DNA from: Bradyrhizobium centrolobii | GTDB taxonomy: Bacteria > Pseudomonadota > Alphaproteobacteria > Rhizobiales > Xanthobacteraceae | Assembly: GCF_001641635.1 (NCBI RefSeq) | Contig: NZ_LUUB01000034.1 | Coordinates: forward strand, 1-64,000 | DNA: 64,000 nucleotides | Direction of reading: 5' to 3' | Shown: positions 19,801-28,869 of the stretch, piece by piece | How the letters are laid out: every line of letters begins with the position of its first letter | How positions within the stretch are numbered: the stretch's first letter is position 1 | The notes under the pieces: generated by a model | Databases searched by the model: none | Seen by the model: the letters and a program-made list of their open reading frames with translations, nothing else | What the model was told of the DNA's origin: nothing | Made by a program: the position numbers and the translations under genes

Positions 19801-20741
19801 ACAAATAGCCCAACCAGACTCTCGAGCTCAGGTTGACTCCGGCTCGCGAGCGGCGTCCACATCGCGATGTCAGTCGAGCCGGTACACCGATGCAGCATCG
19901 CAAGACAAGCTGCGAACGTCGTACTGAACATCGTGCCGCCGTACTGTTCGCTGAACGACTTCAACGCGTTTGTCGCACTTTTCGGCAACAGACGTGAAAT
20001 TATCGCGCCATTCGTCGTGCGCTGGCCATGCTCCTGCAGATCCGGGGACAATCTGAATGGTCGGTAGCCCCGAAACTTACGCGTCCAGTAGCTGAGTTCC
20101 TTCTCGCGCGCTTCCTCGGCTCGCTCGGCGCTCCAGACGATATAATCCGGAAATTGAATCGGAAGCGGAAGTAGATCCGGCGTCCTCTCCGCGGAGATAG
20201 CCGTGTAAAGCCTCTGCAATTCGCGCATGACGACACCGATCGACCATCCATCACAGATGATGTGATGGAGCGTCAGCATCAGAACGTATTGAAACTGATC
20301 GATTCGAAGCAGGGCGACACGGATCAGCGGCCCCTTTTCGAGATTGAAGAGTCGCGTGGCCTCGGCCGCGCTCATTCGCTCTATCTCAGCCTCTCGTTGT
20401 GAGCTGGGAAGATTCCGAAGGTCGGTTACCGGAATCAGCAAGCTCAGCGACGGCGCAATCAGCTGGTGGACGTCTCCATCAGTGAAAGCGAACGTGGCTC
20501 GAAGCACTTCGTGCCGTGCGACAATCTCGTTGAAGCAACGCTGCAGAGCAGAGGGGTCGAGAGGTCCCTGGAGACTCCAGCGGAATGACGCGTTATATGC
20601 TGGGTTTCCCGGTCGTTCCTCATTGTCGAGCCAGATGCGCCTCTGCGCGGGAGAAAGCGGAAACGCAAGTACATCGTCATCGGGTCTCGCAGGCGCACCC
20701 GGAGTACCAAGACCTCCTTGCATGGGACTCAAAACAGCCAT
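16836..20741 (-). CDS. Nonribosomal peptide synthetase, C-C-PCP-TE (no adenylation domain)
   Basis: The 1301-residue protein has a first condensation domain (HHIICDG near 158-164), a Pro/Ser-rich linker, a second condensation domain (HHIISDG near 630), a peptidyl carrier domain (LGGHSLLA, Ser about 987) and a type I thioesterase (GYSFGGV, Ser about 1113; GDHLSF for the His). No adenylation domain is present, so the carrier must be loaded in trans or take a chain by transfer. Two adjacent condensation domains are unusual; one may do an esterification, a second amide bond or the transfer to an acceptor. The gene starts 7 bases after the upstream PKS/NRPS gene and is the last enzyme of that assembly line. 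Confidence 0.93.
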   Translation of the reverse strand: MAVLSPMQGGLGTPGAPARPDDDVLAFPLSPAQRRIWLDNEERPGNPAYNASFRWSLQGPLDPSALQRCFNEIVARHEVLRATFAFTDGDVHQLIAPSLSLLIPVTDLRNLPSSQREAEIERMSAAEATRLFNLEKGPLIRVALLRIDQFQYVLMLTLHHIICDGWSIGVVMRELQRLYTAISAERTPDLLPLPIQFPDYIVWSAERAEEAREKELSYWTRKFRGYRPFRLSPDLQEHGQRTTNGAIISRLLPKSATNALKSFSEQYGGTMFSTTFAACLAMLHRCTGSTDIAMWTPLASRSQPELESLVGLFVNQVAVRVDLSGDPSLTQLAARVRDDVWDALAHQVVPFESVIEALADDDKPRDGQFCSVNFVCQRAFGGAVNSEFDFPDVRVSPIPSKSPGALYDLNFFLVERAEGWRLSLEYNTDLYTAATGDLLIEGFDRILQAIVADPDVKLSGLPSIGSAPQDVSSPVASDATSASEPPPTSVPVPDDGCEFPASVSQLRFWHLSRLRPDSAAFNMPASVRIAGPLSVELLQKSLTALVERHESLRTTFRELDGELKQIISSRANCELHFSDLCEASQQAGFDLDALLREEAQELFDLERGPLTRCRLLRLGLEDHVLVVTVHHIISDGWSQSILQRELWARYDGFVADQSPALASLPIQYADFAVWQAEWLKSDEASQHLAYWMKSLAGPLPVLEFPTDHAPGQRQQVRGAIERLRLSGDLIERLRERSRSANVTMYMLTLAAFAVLLERYTDQQDLTIGSPSANRSSQTEPVIGPFSGPIAIRLSLAGQPRLSDVLRHASRMTMDALDHAVFPFESIMAQLKMRSIRGRNPLFQFYFLYQSAFLQRREAGGLVITPVPSISVGNPFELQLAIIERGGEVWLNVEYDRGLFEPTSIRNILSYYQSILEEIATNPDKQISDLTPPFVSQALAPTAMIPARAEEFLAPRNLAEAKLVSVWERLFDLPKVGVRDDFFELGGHSLLAASLSAEIEKEFGVKLDLSKLLVDRTIEQIAAVITGGDDSPHSSLISLRASGTKTPLFCVHGGGGHVLAYEELAKALPHDQPVYGLASPELDGARKVMTVAELARLYNSEIRRVQAHGPYRICGYSFGGVVALEMARQLIAEGEAVPVLVMLDTSNWGYYRHLPFAEWSRFWSVRMIDRAKRYYRRIVDHKMDVAISSAFFFVRKNVRLRLWTLVQRLSRIADRPMPVQLRDNMTMFKAIARSYEAMPLPARIILFRVEERDPEYSLNKSLGWELVASKGVDVHYVPGDHLSFMREPHVSRVAEQLRKYLS

Positions 20742-20748
20742 CTTGTTC

Positions 20749-23700
20749 TCAGTCGTGAGCCTTCCTGCCGCGAGACACCTCGCGTCTCACACGGTACATG
20801 TTCCGCTCCACCGGGGTGATCACCTGGGATTGCGCAATGGGCTGATTTTGACCGAGTTCGGCCAGTACACCGCCGATCGTGCGCTGCTGAAGCACCAGCT
20901 TTGGTGTAATCGGCAGGCCTGCCTTGGCCGCGCGTGACGTAATCTGGAATACATGAAGCGAGTCGGCACCCAGCTCGAACAGGTTATCCATGATACCGAT
21001 TCTCTCGAGCTTCAATATTTCGCAGACAATCTTGGCCAAGCTCTGCTCTTGCGAGGTCGCCGGCGCAACATATTCGCGGGATTGAATTGCGGAGCCAAGA
21101 TCCGGTTCAGGCAGCCTCTTCTGATCCACCTTGCCGTTTATCGTTAGAGGCACGGCATCGATGGCGACGCAGGCGTGCGGGATCATGTGCGCCGGCAGCT
21201 TGTTCTGAAGATGCTGCCGCAAGTCAGCAGGAGTGACTGGGCTGCCTTCCTTGGCCACGTAGTAGGCAATGAGCTTGGGATTTCCGCCGTCATCCTTGCG
21301 CACGACAGCCGCGGCCTGCTGCACTGCGGGGTGTTCGACCAGGGCCGCCTCTATCTCACCCGGCTCGATCCGGAAGCCTCGTATCTTGAGCTGGGCATCG
21401 GCCCTGCCGAGGTACTCGACGTCGCCTGTCGAGAGGACACGGGCAAGGTCTCCCGATCTATACATCCGAGCGTTGGCAGTTGCGGCGAAGGGATCGGGAA
21501 CGAACCGCTCTGCGCTCAGTTCAGGCCGATTCAGATACCCGCCCGCAACACCGGCCCCTCCGACATAGATCTCGCCAGTCACACCGGGCGGCACCGGGCG
21601 CCGCTTCGCGTCCAGCACGTAGAGGCGCAGGTCCGGGATCGGCGTTCCGATCAAGCTGCGGGCTTCCGATGAAATATCGTCCGCGGCCAACGGCCGGTAG
21701 GTGACGTGTACCGTCGTCTCCGTGATGCCGTACATGTTGACCAGCTGCGGACTGCGATCTCCGTGGCGTTTGACCCAGGGCCGCAAGCTGGCAAAATTCA
21801 GCGCTTCTCCACCAAAGATCACATATCTGAGGGATAATGGCTTGATAAGGCCCGCCTCTTCGACCTGGATCAGCTGATAGAATGCAGCCGGCGTCTGATT
21901 GAGAACCGTTACTCGCTCGTCTGCCAACAGATGGTAGAAATCCTGAGGAGAACGAGTGACCAGGTACGGCACGATGACGAGACGTCCGCCAGTCAGCAGA
22001 CACCCCCAAATCTCCCAGACCGAGAAATCGAACGACGAGGAATGGAACAACGTCCACACATCGGTTTCATCGAAATTAAACCAATCACTTGTCGACTCGA
22101 GCAGTCTCGTCACGTTGTGATGGCTGACGAGAACACCCTTCGGCTTTCCGGTGGACCCGGAGGTATAGATCACGTAGGCGGGAGCATCTGGCCCGCAGAG
22201 GGAGGGCAAATTCTCCGGGTCTTCCCGGCTAATACTTGGCCGGTCCTTGTCAACGCAAATGACCTTTGCCGCGCCCTTTGGAAGTCCGTCCGCGAGCGCT
22301 TCCTGAGTGAGCAGAACGGTGGGCTTGGCGTCCTCAACAAGCATAGTCAGGCGTTCGAGCGGATAAGAGGAGTCGAGAGGCACATAGGCGGCCCCAGCCT
22401 TCAGGGTCGCCAACATCGCCACGACCATGTCGAGCGAACGCTCAAAACTCGTCGCCACCATCGATGACGGCCGCACCCCCGATCGCTGCAGATACCGCGC
22501 CAGCTGATTTGCCCGCACGTTGAGTTCGCGGTACGTGAGGCGGCTCTCGCCGATCTGAACCGCTACCCTGTCAGGCGGCTGAGCTGCGCGCTGCTCGAAC
22601 ATCTCGACGATTGATTGCGTGGAAGGCGCTTCGATTGGATTCGGATTTAGCTTGGCGAGGACCGACGAAATCTGCTCCTTGGTCATCAGCGCCAGGTCAT
22701 CGAGCACCTTCTCCGAGCCGGAGACCGCGTCGAGCAAAAGCGCTTCGTAGTATCGCATCCACAGCGATATCGTTTCCTCGTCGAAGAGATCCGAATTGTA
22801 GTCGCAATCGATTACCAGACCTCGATCGGACTCGATCACATTGAAGAAGAGATCGAGGATGACCGAAGCCTTGGGATTCGGCTCGACCATCGTCTCGAGT
22901 CCCGCGAAGCGAGCGCCTGCTCCAAGACGCTCGAGATTGAATTGAACCTCCATGAGCGGCATCCGCGCCGGATCGCGGGGGACGCCAAGCTTTCGTACAA
23001 GCGTTCCGTACGTATAGGCTTGATGGTCATACGCATCGAGCAATACCCGCTTGGTATCCCTCAAGGCCACTGTAAACGAGGCGTTCGGATCGATTTGAGT
23101 TCGCAGAGGCAGGAAATTGACGCAATGCCCGACGAGATTGCCATCGTCGACCAGGCTCTGCCCCGCCGCCGGAATGCCAACGACGATGTCATTCTGGTTG
23201 CTGAGCCGATGAAGGAGCACGTAAAACCCCGTAAGTAGCGTCGCAAAGAGAGTGCAGCCGCTCTTCGCGCCCAGCTGCTTTATCTTGCGATAAGATTCGG
23301 CATCAATGTACGACCGCACCGTCGCGCCTGCATGCGTCTTCACCGAAGTTCTCGGGCGATCAGTCGGCAGAGCCAGCTGTTCAGGCAAGTCCCGGAACTG
23401 GCCCAGCCAATATGCCTCGACGTCGGCATTCTTGCCGGAGTTCTGGAGTTCGAACTGAGCGCGCGCATACTGGCTGAAGCGGGCTGGTGCCGAAAGATCC
23501 GGCGTCCTTCTCTCGACCTTCGCGGAATAGAGCGTCGCCAGCTCATCGACAAGCACGTTAGTCGACCATCCATCACAAACGAGATGGTGCGATGTGACCG
23601 TCAATTGATGATAATCTGGCTCGAAACGTACAACTTCCGCGCGGATGAGCGGGCCGTTGACGAGGTCGAATGGAACTCGCGCATCCGCGGCCAGAACGCG

Positions 23701-26700
23701 CTCGTACTCCGCCTCGCGCGCGGATGGCTCGAAACCTGTCAGATCGCGAATCGGGATGTCGAGCCGAAGCTCCGGCCTGACATGCATGAAGTGACCATCT
23801 GCGTCGACGCTAGCACGAAGGGCTTCGTGTCGTGCGATCAGTTCGTTCACTGCTTCGCGCAACGACTCCATTCGCAACTCGCCCCTCAGGCTAATGCTGA
23901 ACGACTCGTTGAAGGCGCAGGATGCGTCGCTCCCCAGAACGGTCGCAAGAAAGATCTCACGCTGCGCTTCCGTCAGTTGGATCGGCTCTTGCTCTTTCGA
24001 CTCCAGATTGCCCGATTTTGCCGGAGCTACGTCGGGCAGTGCCAGACCTGTCGTGTCGGAGAAGAAGCCGCCCTGCCGCATCTCGATGGCGCTGTCTCTA
24101 AACGCGCGCACGATGCTTTCCAAATCCGAGTCGCTATGCGATGTCGTCAGAAAGCACGGGAAACCCTCGCGGATATGGATACCCTTGTCGCGAAGATAGA
24201 AGTAGTAAAGGCTCGAAAGCCGCTCCGAGGCCTGGAAATTAAAGTAGAAGAAGCTACCAAAGGTCTCTATGTGGGTCGGCACCTTTTCCGACCGCAGCAC
24301 TTCGTTGAGCCGCTGGACGAGCTCTGCGGTCCGCTTGTTCAGCCGCTCTTGGAGAGCGGGACCTTGATCCTTGAAATGCAGCAACACGGCGTGCATTGCC
24401 GCAAGGACGAGCGGATGACGCACGAACGTGCCTGCAAAGAACGTGACGCCAACTTCGGGATAGGAATCGTCTCCGAACTGCCACGCGCCGCCGTCGAGGG
24501 CATCCATGAACCGGCGGGTGCCGGCAAGAACACCCACAGGCATGCCACCCGCTATGACTTTCCCATAAGTTGCGAGGTCCGCGCGGATGCCGAATAGCGC
24601 TTGGCAACCGCCGGGATGAACCCGGAATCCAGTAACGACCTCATCGAAGATCAACGCCGTACCGGAAGCCGCCGTAATCTTCCGGATTTCCCTCAGGAAG
24701 TTGAGGGGCTGCAGCGCAGGATGACGGCTTTGAACGGGTTCGACGAGAACCGCGGCAAGATTGTCCGCATTTTTGCTGATCCATTCGAGGGATTCCTCCG
24801 TGCCGTAGTCCAGCACGACTATGTTCGACGTGCTTTGTCGCGGAATGCCGGGGGCGATCGGGAGGGCAACCGGTTCACCGGCTTTATCCTTGAGGCCCTT
24901 CAAGAGCACTTCGTCGAACAAGCCATGATAGTCGCCATTGAACATGACAACTTTGCTCCGGCCGGTGACGGTCCGCGCTACGCGAAGAGCCGCAAGGACC
25001 GCTTCCGAACCTGTGTTGCAGAACGCCATGCGTTCGTCGCCGGTCATGTCGCAAAACATCTTCGCAACTTCGCCGGCCAGCGCACTTTGCGGGCCTGTCT
25101 CGAACCCTGCATGAAGCTGCGTTTCGATAGCCCTTTCGACGAAGTCGGGTCGGTGGCCGAGCATGATTGGACCGAAGCCGTTCACAAGGTCGATGTACTC
25201 GTTGCCGTCGATATCCCAGATGCGCGATCCCTTGGAGCGGTCCGTGACGATCGGATAGACCATCTCCTTCCACTGGTCGCGAAAGCCCGAGACGACGCGG
25301 GGATCAGCGAGCACGCTGCGGTATTGCTGGGTAAGGCTTTTGGACTTGGCGGTCCGCCGAGTGACGCGATCGATGAGCCGCTTGAGGTGGGCCTCCTGCT
25401 GATCCGTCAGATCCTGCGATACTCCGACCTGCGGCGGCTTGTACGGACCGTGGGACCTGACGGCGTCCGACGAAGCGACCTTGGGAGAGGCGCCTGCCGG
25501 CTCCGCCGGTCGGGGTGGCTGTGGTGGAACAATCGAGGGCCTTACAACTGGAGAGACGGCTGGCTCGGGGACCCTGGCCTGCATCGTCTCGAGCTGCTTT
25601 GCGAACAGCTGGTTCATCGCCTGCATTTGCTCTCGCATGAGGTGTGCCAGCGCGTCTTCGGCGACGGGAGCCGGCCCGCCCGGCGCTGCGGACGCCACTC
25701 GTACGGCTTGAGTGGCGACGGAAGGCGCCACCACCGCGGTTGCGGAGGCCGACTCGCCGGCACGCGCCGGCGCGTTTGCAGGTTCAGCAAACATATTAGG
25801 CGGCAGCTTGCCTTCGACATATTCGGCCAGCGCCGCGAGGCTAGACAGGTCGTTGAGCAACTGTCGGAACGTGATCTTGATCCCGAACTTCTCCTGCAAG
25901 GCCTGTGCGACCTGTGTGAGAAACAGGGAGTCGAAGCCAAGTTCCAGCAATGTGGTCGAGCCTTCGGTCGAGGCAACATCTACCCCGGACAAGTCGTGCA
26001 ACAACTCGGCGAGAGCCGCCTGAATCTTGGCTGTCCGAGTTGCTTGCGAGATCAAAGCCGATTGGGACTCAATGTTCGGCGCCATGTTTGCGGCTTCCGC
26101 TTCCTGTCTGGACTGTGAATTCACTGTAGTTTGCGACGGCGTCGCCGCAGCTGCGGAGGCGATCGGGACCGCCTTGTCATTCGCTTCCGGAACGGTTTCG
26201 AGCCAGTAGCGCTTGCGTTCGAATGGATAAGTCGGCAATGGAATGCGCCGGCGGTGCTCGCCATTGTGCAGGCTCTTCCAATCCGGACGAACTCCGCCAA
26301 GCCACAGAGCGCCCACGGCGTTCAGAAGTGCTTCAACGTCACGTTCGCCAGAGAAGCCGTCCGAGAGCGATGACACGATTATCTGGTCACCCGAAAAGCC
26401 GTTGTGCTGTCGCGCGAGTGTCGCCAGCACGTTGCCTGGACCAACTTCCAAGAGAATGGCTTGGGGATCCGTTCGTATCGCCTGGACTGCCGATGAGAAC
26501 CGCACCGGTTCTCGCGCATGTCGCGCCCAATAAAGTGGATTGGTTGCGTCATCGTCGGTGATCCAGTCGCCGGTGACACCCGAAACATACGGAATCTTGG
26601 GTGAGCTGAGTTTGGTCTTGGCGAACGCCTCAGCCAACGGATCAATGAGGGGCTCCATCATCGCCGAATGGAACGCGTGCGACGTTACCAATCGTCGGCA

Positions 26701-28869
26701 GATGACCTTCTGATCGTTTAACTCGCGCTCGAGGTCGGCAAGTGCGTCGAGCGGCCCCGCTACCACACAAAGCGAGGGAGAATTGATTGCAGCGAGGGAG
26801 AGTGGTTCGCGCAGAACGCCGCGGAGACTCGCTTCCGGGAGCCGGACCGAGAGCATACCGCCAGCGGGCAGCTGCTGCATCATTCGTCCCCGCAAAGCAA
26901 CCAGCTTCAGCGCATCCTCCAGGGACAGCACGTCCGCGAGGCATGCGGCGACGAATTCCCCAATGCTGTGGCCGACCATTGCCTTTGGGCGAATATTCCA
27001 ACTCATCCAGAGCTGTGCCAGGGCATACTCGATCGTGAAGATGGCCGGTTGCGCGACGATCGTTTCGGTTACAGCGCGCTTTGCCTCCTCACTCGCTCCT
27101 GCCGAGGGATACAGGAGAGCCCGAAGATCGGTGCCAAGGTGCGGACGCAGGATCTCGGCGCAGCGGTCAACGGCGGCGCGAAATACTGGCTCGGCTGCAT
27201 AGATCTCACGCGCCATATCCACATGTTGTGACCCCTGCCCCGGAAACATGAAATGGACTTCGGGAGCATCGTTCGGCTTCGAGCGCGTCTGCACTCGCTC
27301 GCGTTTCGACAGCATGCGAACGGCTTCATCGAGCTCGCCGGCCACTACGGTCCGGCGGCAATGAAACTCGCGCCGACCCTCCTGCAGCGTCCAGGCAACA
27401 TCCGACATGTTTAGCTCGGGATGCGAGCGCAAATGTTCTGCCAGGTTGTCGGTCGCTTGTTCCAGGGCCGCCGCCGAGCGCGCGGACAGCACGAGCAAAT
27501 GCTTGGACTTGGTCGAGGGAGTCTTTGGGCGCTCCGGTGCTTGCTCAAGCACGAGATGCGCGTTGGTTCCGCCGACGCCGAAGGCGCTCACCCCCGCGCG
27601 ACGGGGACCGTCATCGTTCTTCCATTCCGAACGCGTGGTGATGACCCGGAATGGACTACTCTCCAGATCGAACTTGGGATTTGGGCTCTTGAAATGCAGC
27701 GTCGGCGGGAACACGCCGTGCTCCACAATGTGGGAAGCATTGATCAATCCAGTTACGCCGGCCGCAATATCGAGATGCCCGACGTTTGTCTTGGCTGTTC
27801 CAATCGTGCAGAATTGCCTCCGTCCGGTGGAGGTGCGAAAAGCCTTAGTCAATCCCGTGAGCTCTATCGGATCGCCCATGGGCGTCCCGGTTCCGTGAGC
27901 CTCGATGTAGCCGATCGTGTCCGGATCGATCCCGGCAGCCTGGTGCGCCATTAGAATGACGTTCGCCTGCCCCTCGACGCTAGGCGCAGCGTAGCCGACT
28001 TTAGCCGATCCATCGTTGTTGACGGCGAAGCCACGAATGACGGAGTGGATTTGATCGCCGTCGCGAAGTGCATCGTCGAGGCGCTTCAGCACCACGACAC
28101 CAACGCCACTGCCAAAGACCGTTCCCTGCGCAGCCGCATCGAACGCCCGACAGTGCCCGTCAGGCGAGACCATTCCCCCTTCCTGGTATGGATACCCGCG
28201 CTTCTGTGGGAGTGTAATCGAGACGCCGCCCGCCAAAGCCATATCGGTCTGATAGGTCAATAACGACTGGCACGCCTGCGTGACCGACAACAGCGACGTC
28301 GAACAGGCCGACAGCATTGTGAAGCTCGGTCCGCGCAGGTTCAACTTGTACGAAACGCGGGTGGACAGGAAGTCCAGGCTGTTTCCCATCATCTCGACGT
28401 AGTTGGACACCTGGTAACCCGAGGTGAACTTCTCGATGAAACCGGGCGTCGCGCAAAGGCGCGAGAGAAAGTATGACGAGAGACTAGACCCCGCATACAC
28501 GCCGATCAGGCCAGGATACGAATCCGGCACATAGCCTGCATTTTCGAGCGATTCCCAGCAGCATTCGAGAAACAACCGCTGCTGTGGATCCATCAATTCG
28601 GCCTCGCGCGGATAGATTCCGAAAAAGTCCGCGTCGAAGAGTTCGATGTCGTCGATGATCGACCGCGCGTGCACATGACGAACACCGGCCGCGGGGGCGC
28701 CCTCGCAGGCGCCCTCCAGAGACTCTGCGCCGAAATGAGAGATCGATTCAATCCCGTTAAGCTGATTGCGCCAGAACTCCGCGACGCTGCGCGCGCCCGG
28801 AAAGCGCCCCGCCATGCCGATGATCGCCACGCCTTCCGCAACTGCGCTCTCGGCCTCCTGGTCGCTCAC
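20749..28869 (-). CDS. Hybrid PKS-NRPS, KS-AT-ACP-aminotransferase-C-A-PCP
   Basis: The 2706-residue protein contains a ketosynthase (SACSTSLL, Cys about 188; EAHGTGT; KTNVGHLD), an acyltransferase (GHSIGEF, Ser about 634; HAFHS, the malonyl-CoA type), an acyl carrier (LGFDSLFLTQ, Ser about 979), a class III PLP aminotransferase (GKVIAGGMPVG, Lys about 1435), a condensation domain (HHLVCDG about 1760), an adenylation domain (YTSGSTGKPKG about 2236) and a carrier (ELGADSLHV, Ser about 2635). The order resembles the MycA/iturin enzymes that make beta-amino acyl chains; no ketoreductase or dehydratase is present. By hand alignment the adenylation pocket reads D-F-W-N-I-G-M-V-H-K, the threonine code. 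Translation starts at a GTG that overlaps the upstream stop (GTGA). Confidence 0.95.
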   Translation of the reverse strand: MSDQEAESAVAEGVAIIGMAGRFPGARSVAEFWRNQLNGIESISHFGAESLEGACEGAPAAGVRHVHARSIIDDIELFDADFFGIYPREAELMDPQQRLFLECCWESLENAGYVPDSYPGLIGVYAGSSLSSYFLSRLCATPGFIEKFTSGYQVSNYVEMMGNSLDFLSTRVSYKLNLRGPSFTMLSACSTSLLSVTQACQSLLTYQTDMALAGGVSITLPQKRGYPYQEGGMVSPDGHCRAFDAAAQGTVFGSGVGVVVLKRLDDALRDGDQIHSVIRGFAVNNDGSAKVGYAAPSVEGQANVILMAHQAAGIDPDTIGYIEAHGTGTPMGDPIELTGLTKAFRTSTGRRQFCTIGTAKTNVGHLDIAAGVTGLINASHIVEHGVFPPTLHFKSPNPKFDLESSPFRVITTRSEWKNDDGPRRAGVSAFGVGGTNAHLVLEQAPERPKTPSTKSKHLLVLSARSAAALEQATDNLAEHLRSHPELNMSDVAWTLQEGRREFHCRRTVVAGELDEAVRMLSKRERVQTRSKPNDAPEVHFMFPGQGSQHVDMAREIYAAEPVFRAAVDRCAEILRPHLGTDLRALLYPSAGASEEAKRAVTETIVAQPAIFTIEYALAQLWMSWNIRPKAMVGHSIGEFVAACLADVLSLEDALKLVALRGRMMQQLPAGGMLSVRLPEASLRGVLREPLSLAAINSPSLCVVAGPLDALADLERELNDQKVICRRLVTSHAFHSAMMEPLIDPLAEAFAKTKLSSPKIPYVSGVTGDWITDDDATNPLYWARHAREPVRFSSAVQAIRTDPQAILLEVGPGNVLATLARQHNGFSGDQIIVSSLSDGFSGERDVEALLNAVGALWLGGVRPDWKSLHNGEHRRRIPLPTYPFERKRYWLETVPEANDKAVPIASAAAATPSQTTVNSQSRQEAEAANMAPNIESQSALISQATRTAKIQAALAELLHDLSGVDVASTEGSTTLLELGFDSLFLTQVAQALQEKFGIKITFRQLLNDLSSLAALAEYVEGKLPPNMFAEPANAPARAGESASATAVVAPSVATQAVRVASAAPGGPAPVAEDALAHLMREQMQAMNQLFAKQLETMQARVPEPAVSPVVRPSIVPPQPPRPAEPAGASPKVASSDAVRSHGPYKPPQVGVSQDLTDQQEAHLKRLIDRVTRRTAKSKSLTQQYRSVLADPRVVSGFRDQWKEMVYPIVTDRSKGSRIWDIDGNEYIDLVNGFGPIMLGHRPDFVERAIETQLHAGFETGPQSALAGEVAKMFCDMTGDERMAFCNTGSEAVLAALRVARTVTGRSKVVMFNGDYHGLFDEVLLKGLKDKAGEPVALPIAPGIPRQSTSNIVVLDYGTEESLEWISKNADNLAAVLVEPVQSRHPALQPLNFLREIRKITAASGTALIFDEVVTGFRVHPGGCQALFGIRADLATYGKVIAGGMPVGVLAGTRRFMDALDGGAWQFGDDSYPEVGVTFFAGTFVRHPLVLAAMHAVLLHFKDQGPALQERLNKRTAELVQRLNEVLRSEKVPTHIETFGSFFYFNFQASERLSSLYYFYLRDKGIHIREGFPCFLTTSHSDSDLESIVRAFRDSAIEMRQGGFFSDTTGLALPDVAPAKSGNLESKEQEPIQLTEAQREIFLATVLGSDASCAFNESFSISLRGELRMESLREAVNELIARHEALRASVDADGHFMHVRPELRLDIPIRDLTGFEPSAREAEYERVLAADARVPFDLVNGPLIRAEVVRFEPDYHQLTVTSHHLVCDGWSTNVLVDELATLYSAKVERRTPDLSAPARFSQYARAQFELQNSGKNADVEAYWLGQFRDLPEQLALPTDRPRTSVKTHAGATVRSYIDAESYRKIKQLGAKSGCTLFATLLTGFYVLLHRLSNQNDIVVGIPAAGQSLVDDGNLVGHCVNFLPLRTQIDPNASFTVALRDTKRVLLDAYDHQAYTYGTLVRKLGVPRDPARMPLMEVQFNLERLGAGARFAGLETMVEPNPKASVILDLFFNVIESDRGLVIDCDYNSDLFDEETISLWMRYYEALLLDAVSGSEKVLDDLALMTKEQISSVLAKLNPNPIEAPSTQSIVEMFEQRAAQPPDRVAVQIGESRLTYRELNVRANQLARYLQRSGVRPSSMVATSFERSLDMVVAMLATLKAGAAYVPLDSSYPLERLTMLVEDAKPTVLLTQEALADGLPKGAAKVICVDKDRPSISREDPENLPSLCGPDAPAYVIYTSGSTGKPKGVLVSHHNVTRLLESTSDWFNFDETDVWTLFHSSSFDFSVWEIWGCLLTGGRLVIVPYLVTRSPQDFYHLLADERVTVLNQTPAAFYQLIQVEEAGLIKPLSLRYVIFGGEALNFASLRPWVKRHGDRSPQLVNMYGITETTVHVTYRPLAADDISSEARSLIGTPIPDLRLYVLDAKRRPVPPGVTGEIYVGGAGVAGGYLNRPELSAERFVPDPFAATANARMYRSGDLARVLSTGDVEYLGRADAQLKIRGFRIEPGEIEAALVEHPAVQQAAAVVRKDDGGNPKLIAYYVAKEGSPVTPADLRQHLQNKLPAHMIPHACVAIDAVPLTINGKVDQKRLPEPDLGSAIQSREYVAPATSQEQSLAKIVCEILKLERIGIMDNLFELGADSLHVFQITSRAAKAGLPITPKLVLQQRTIGGVLAELGQNQPIAQSQVITPVERNMYRVRREVSRGRKAHD

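Noticed and set aside
23332..26118. Two long forward open frames (421 and 505 codons) opposite the PKS-NRPS gene
   Set aside because: The reverse strand encodes unmistakable aminotransferase, ACP and condensation motifs throughout; the forward frames match nothing and are composition artefacts of GC-rich coding DNA.
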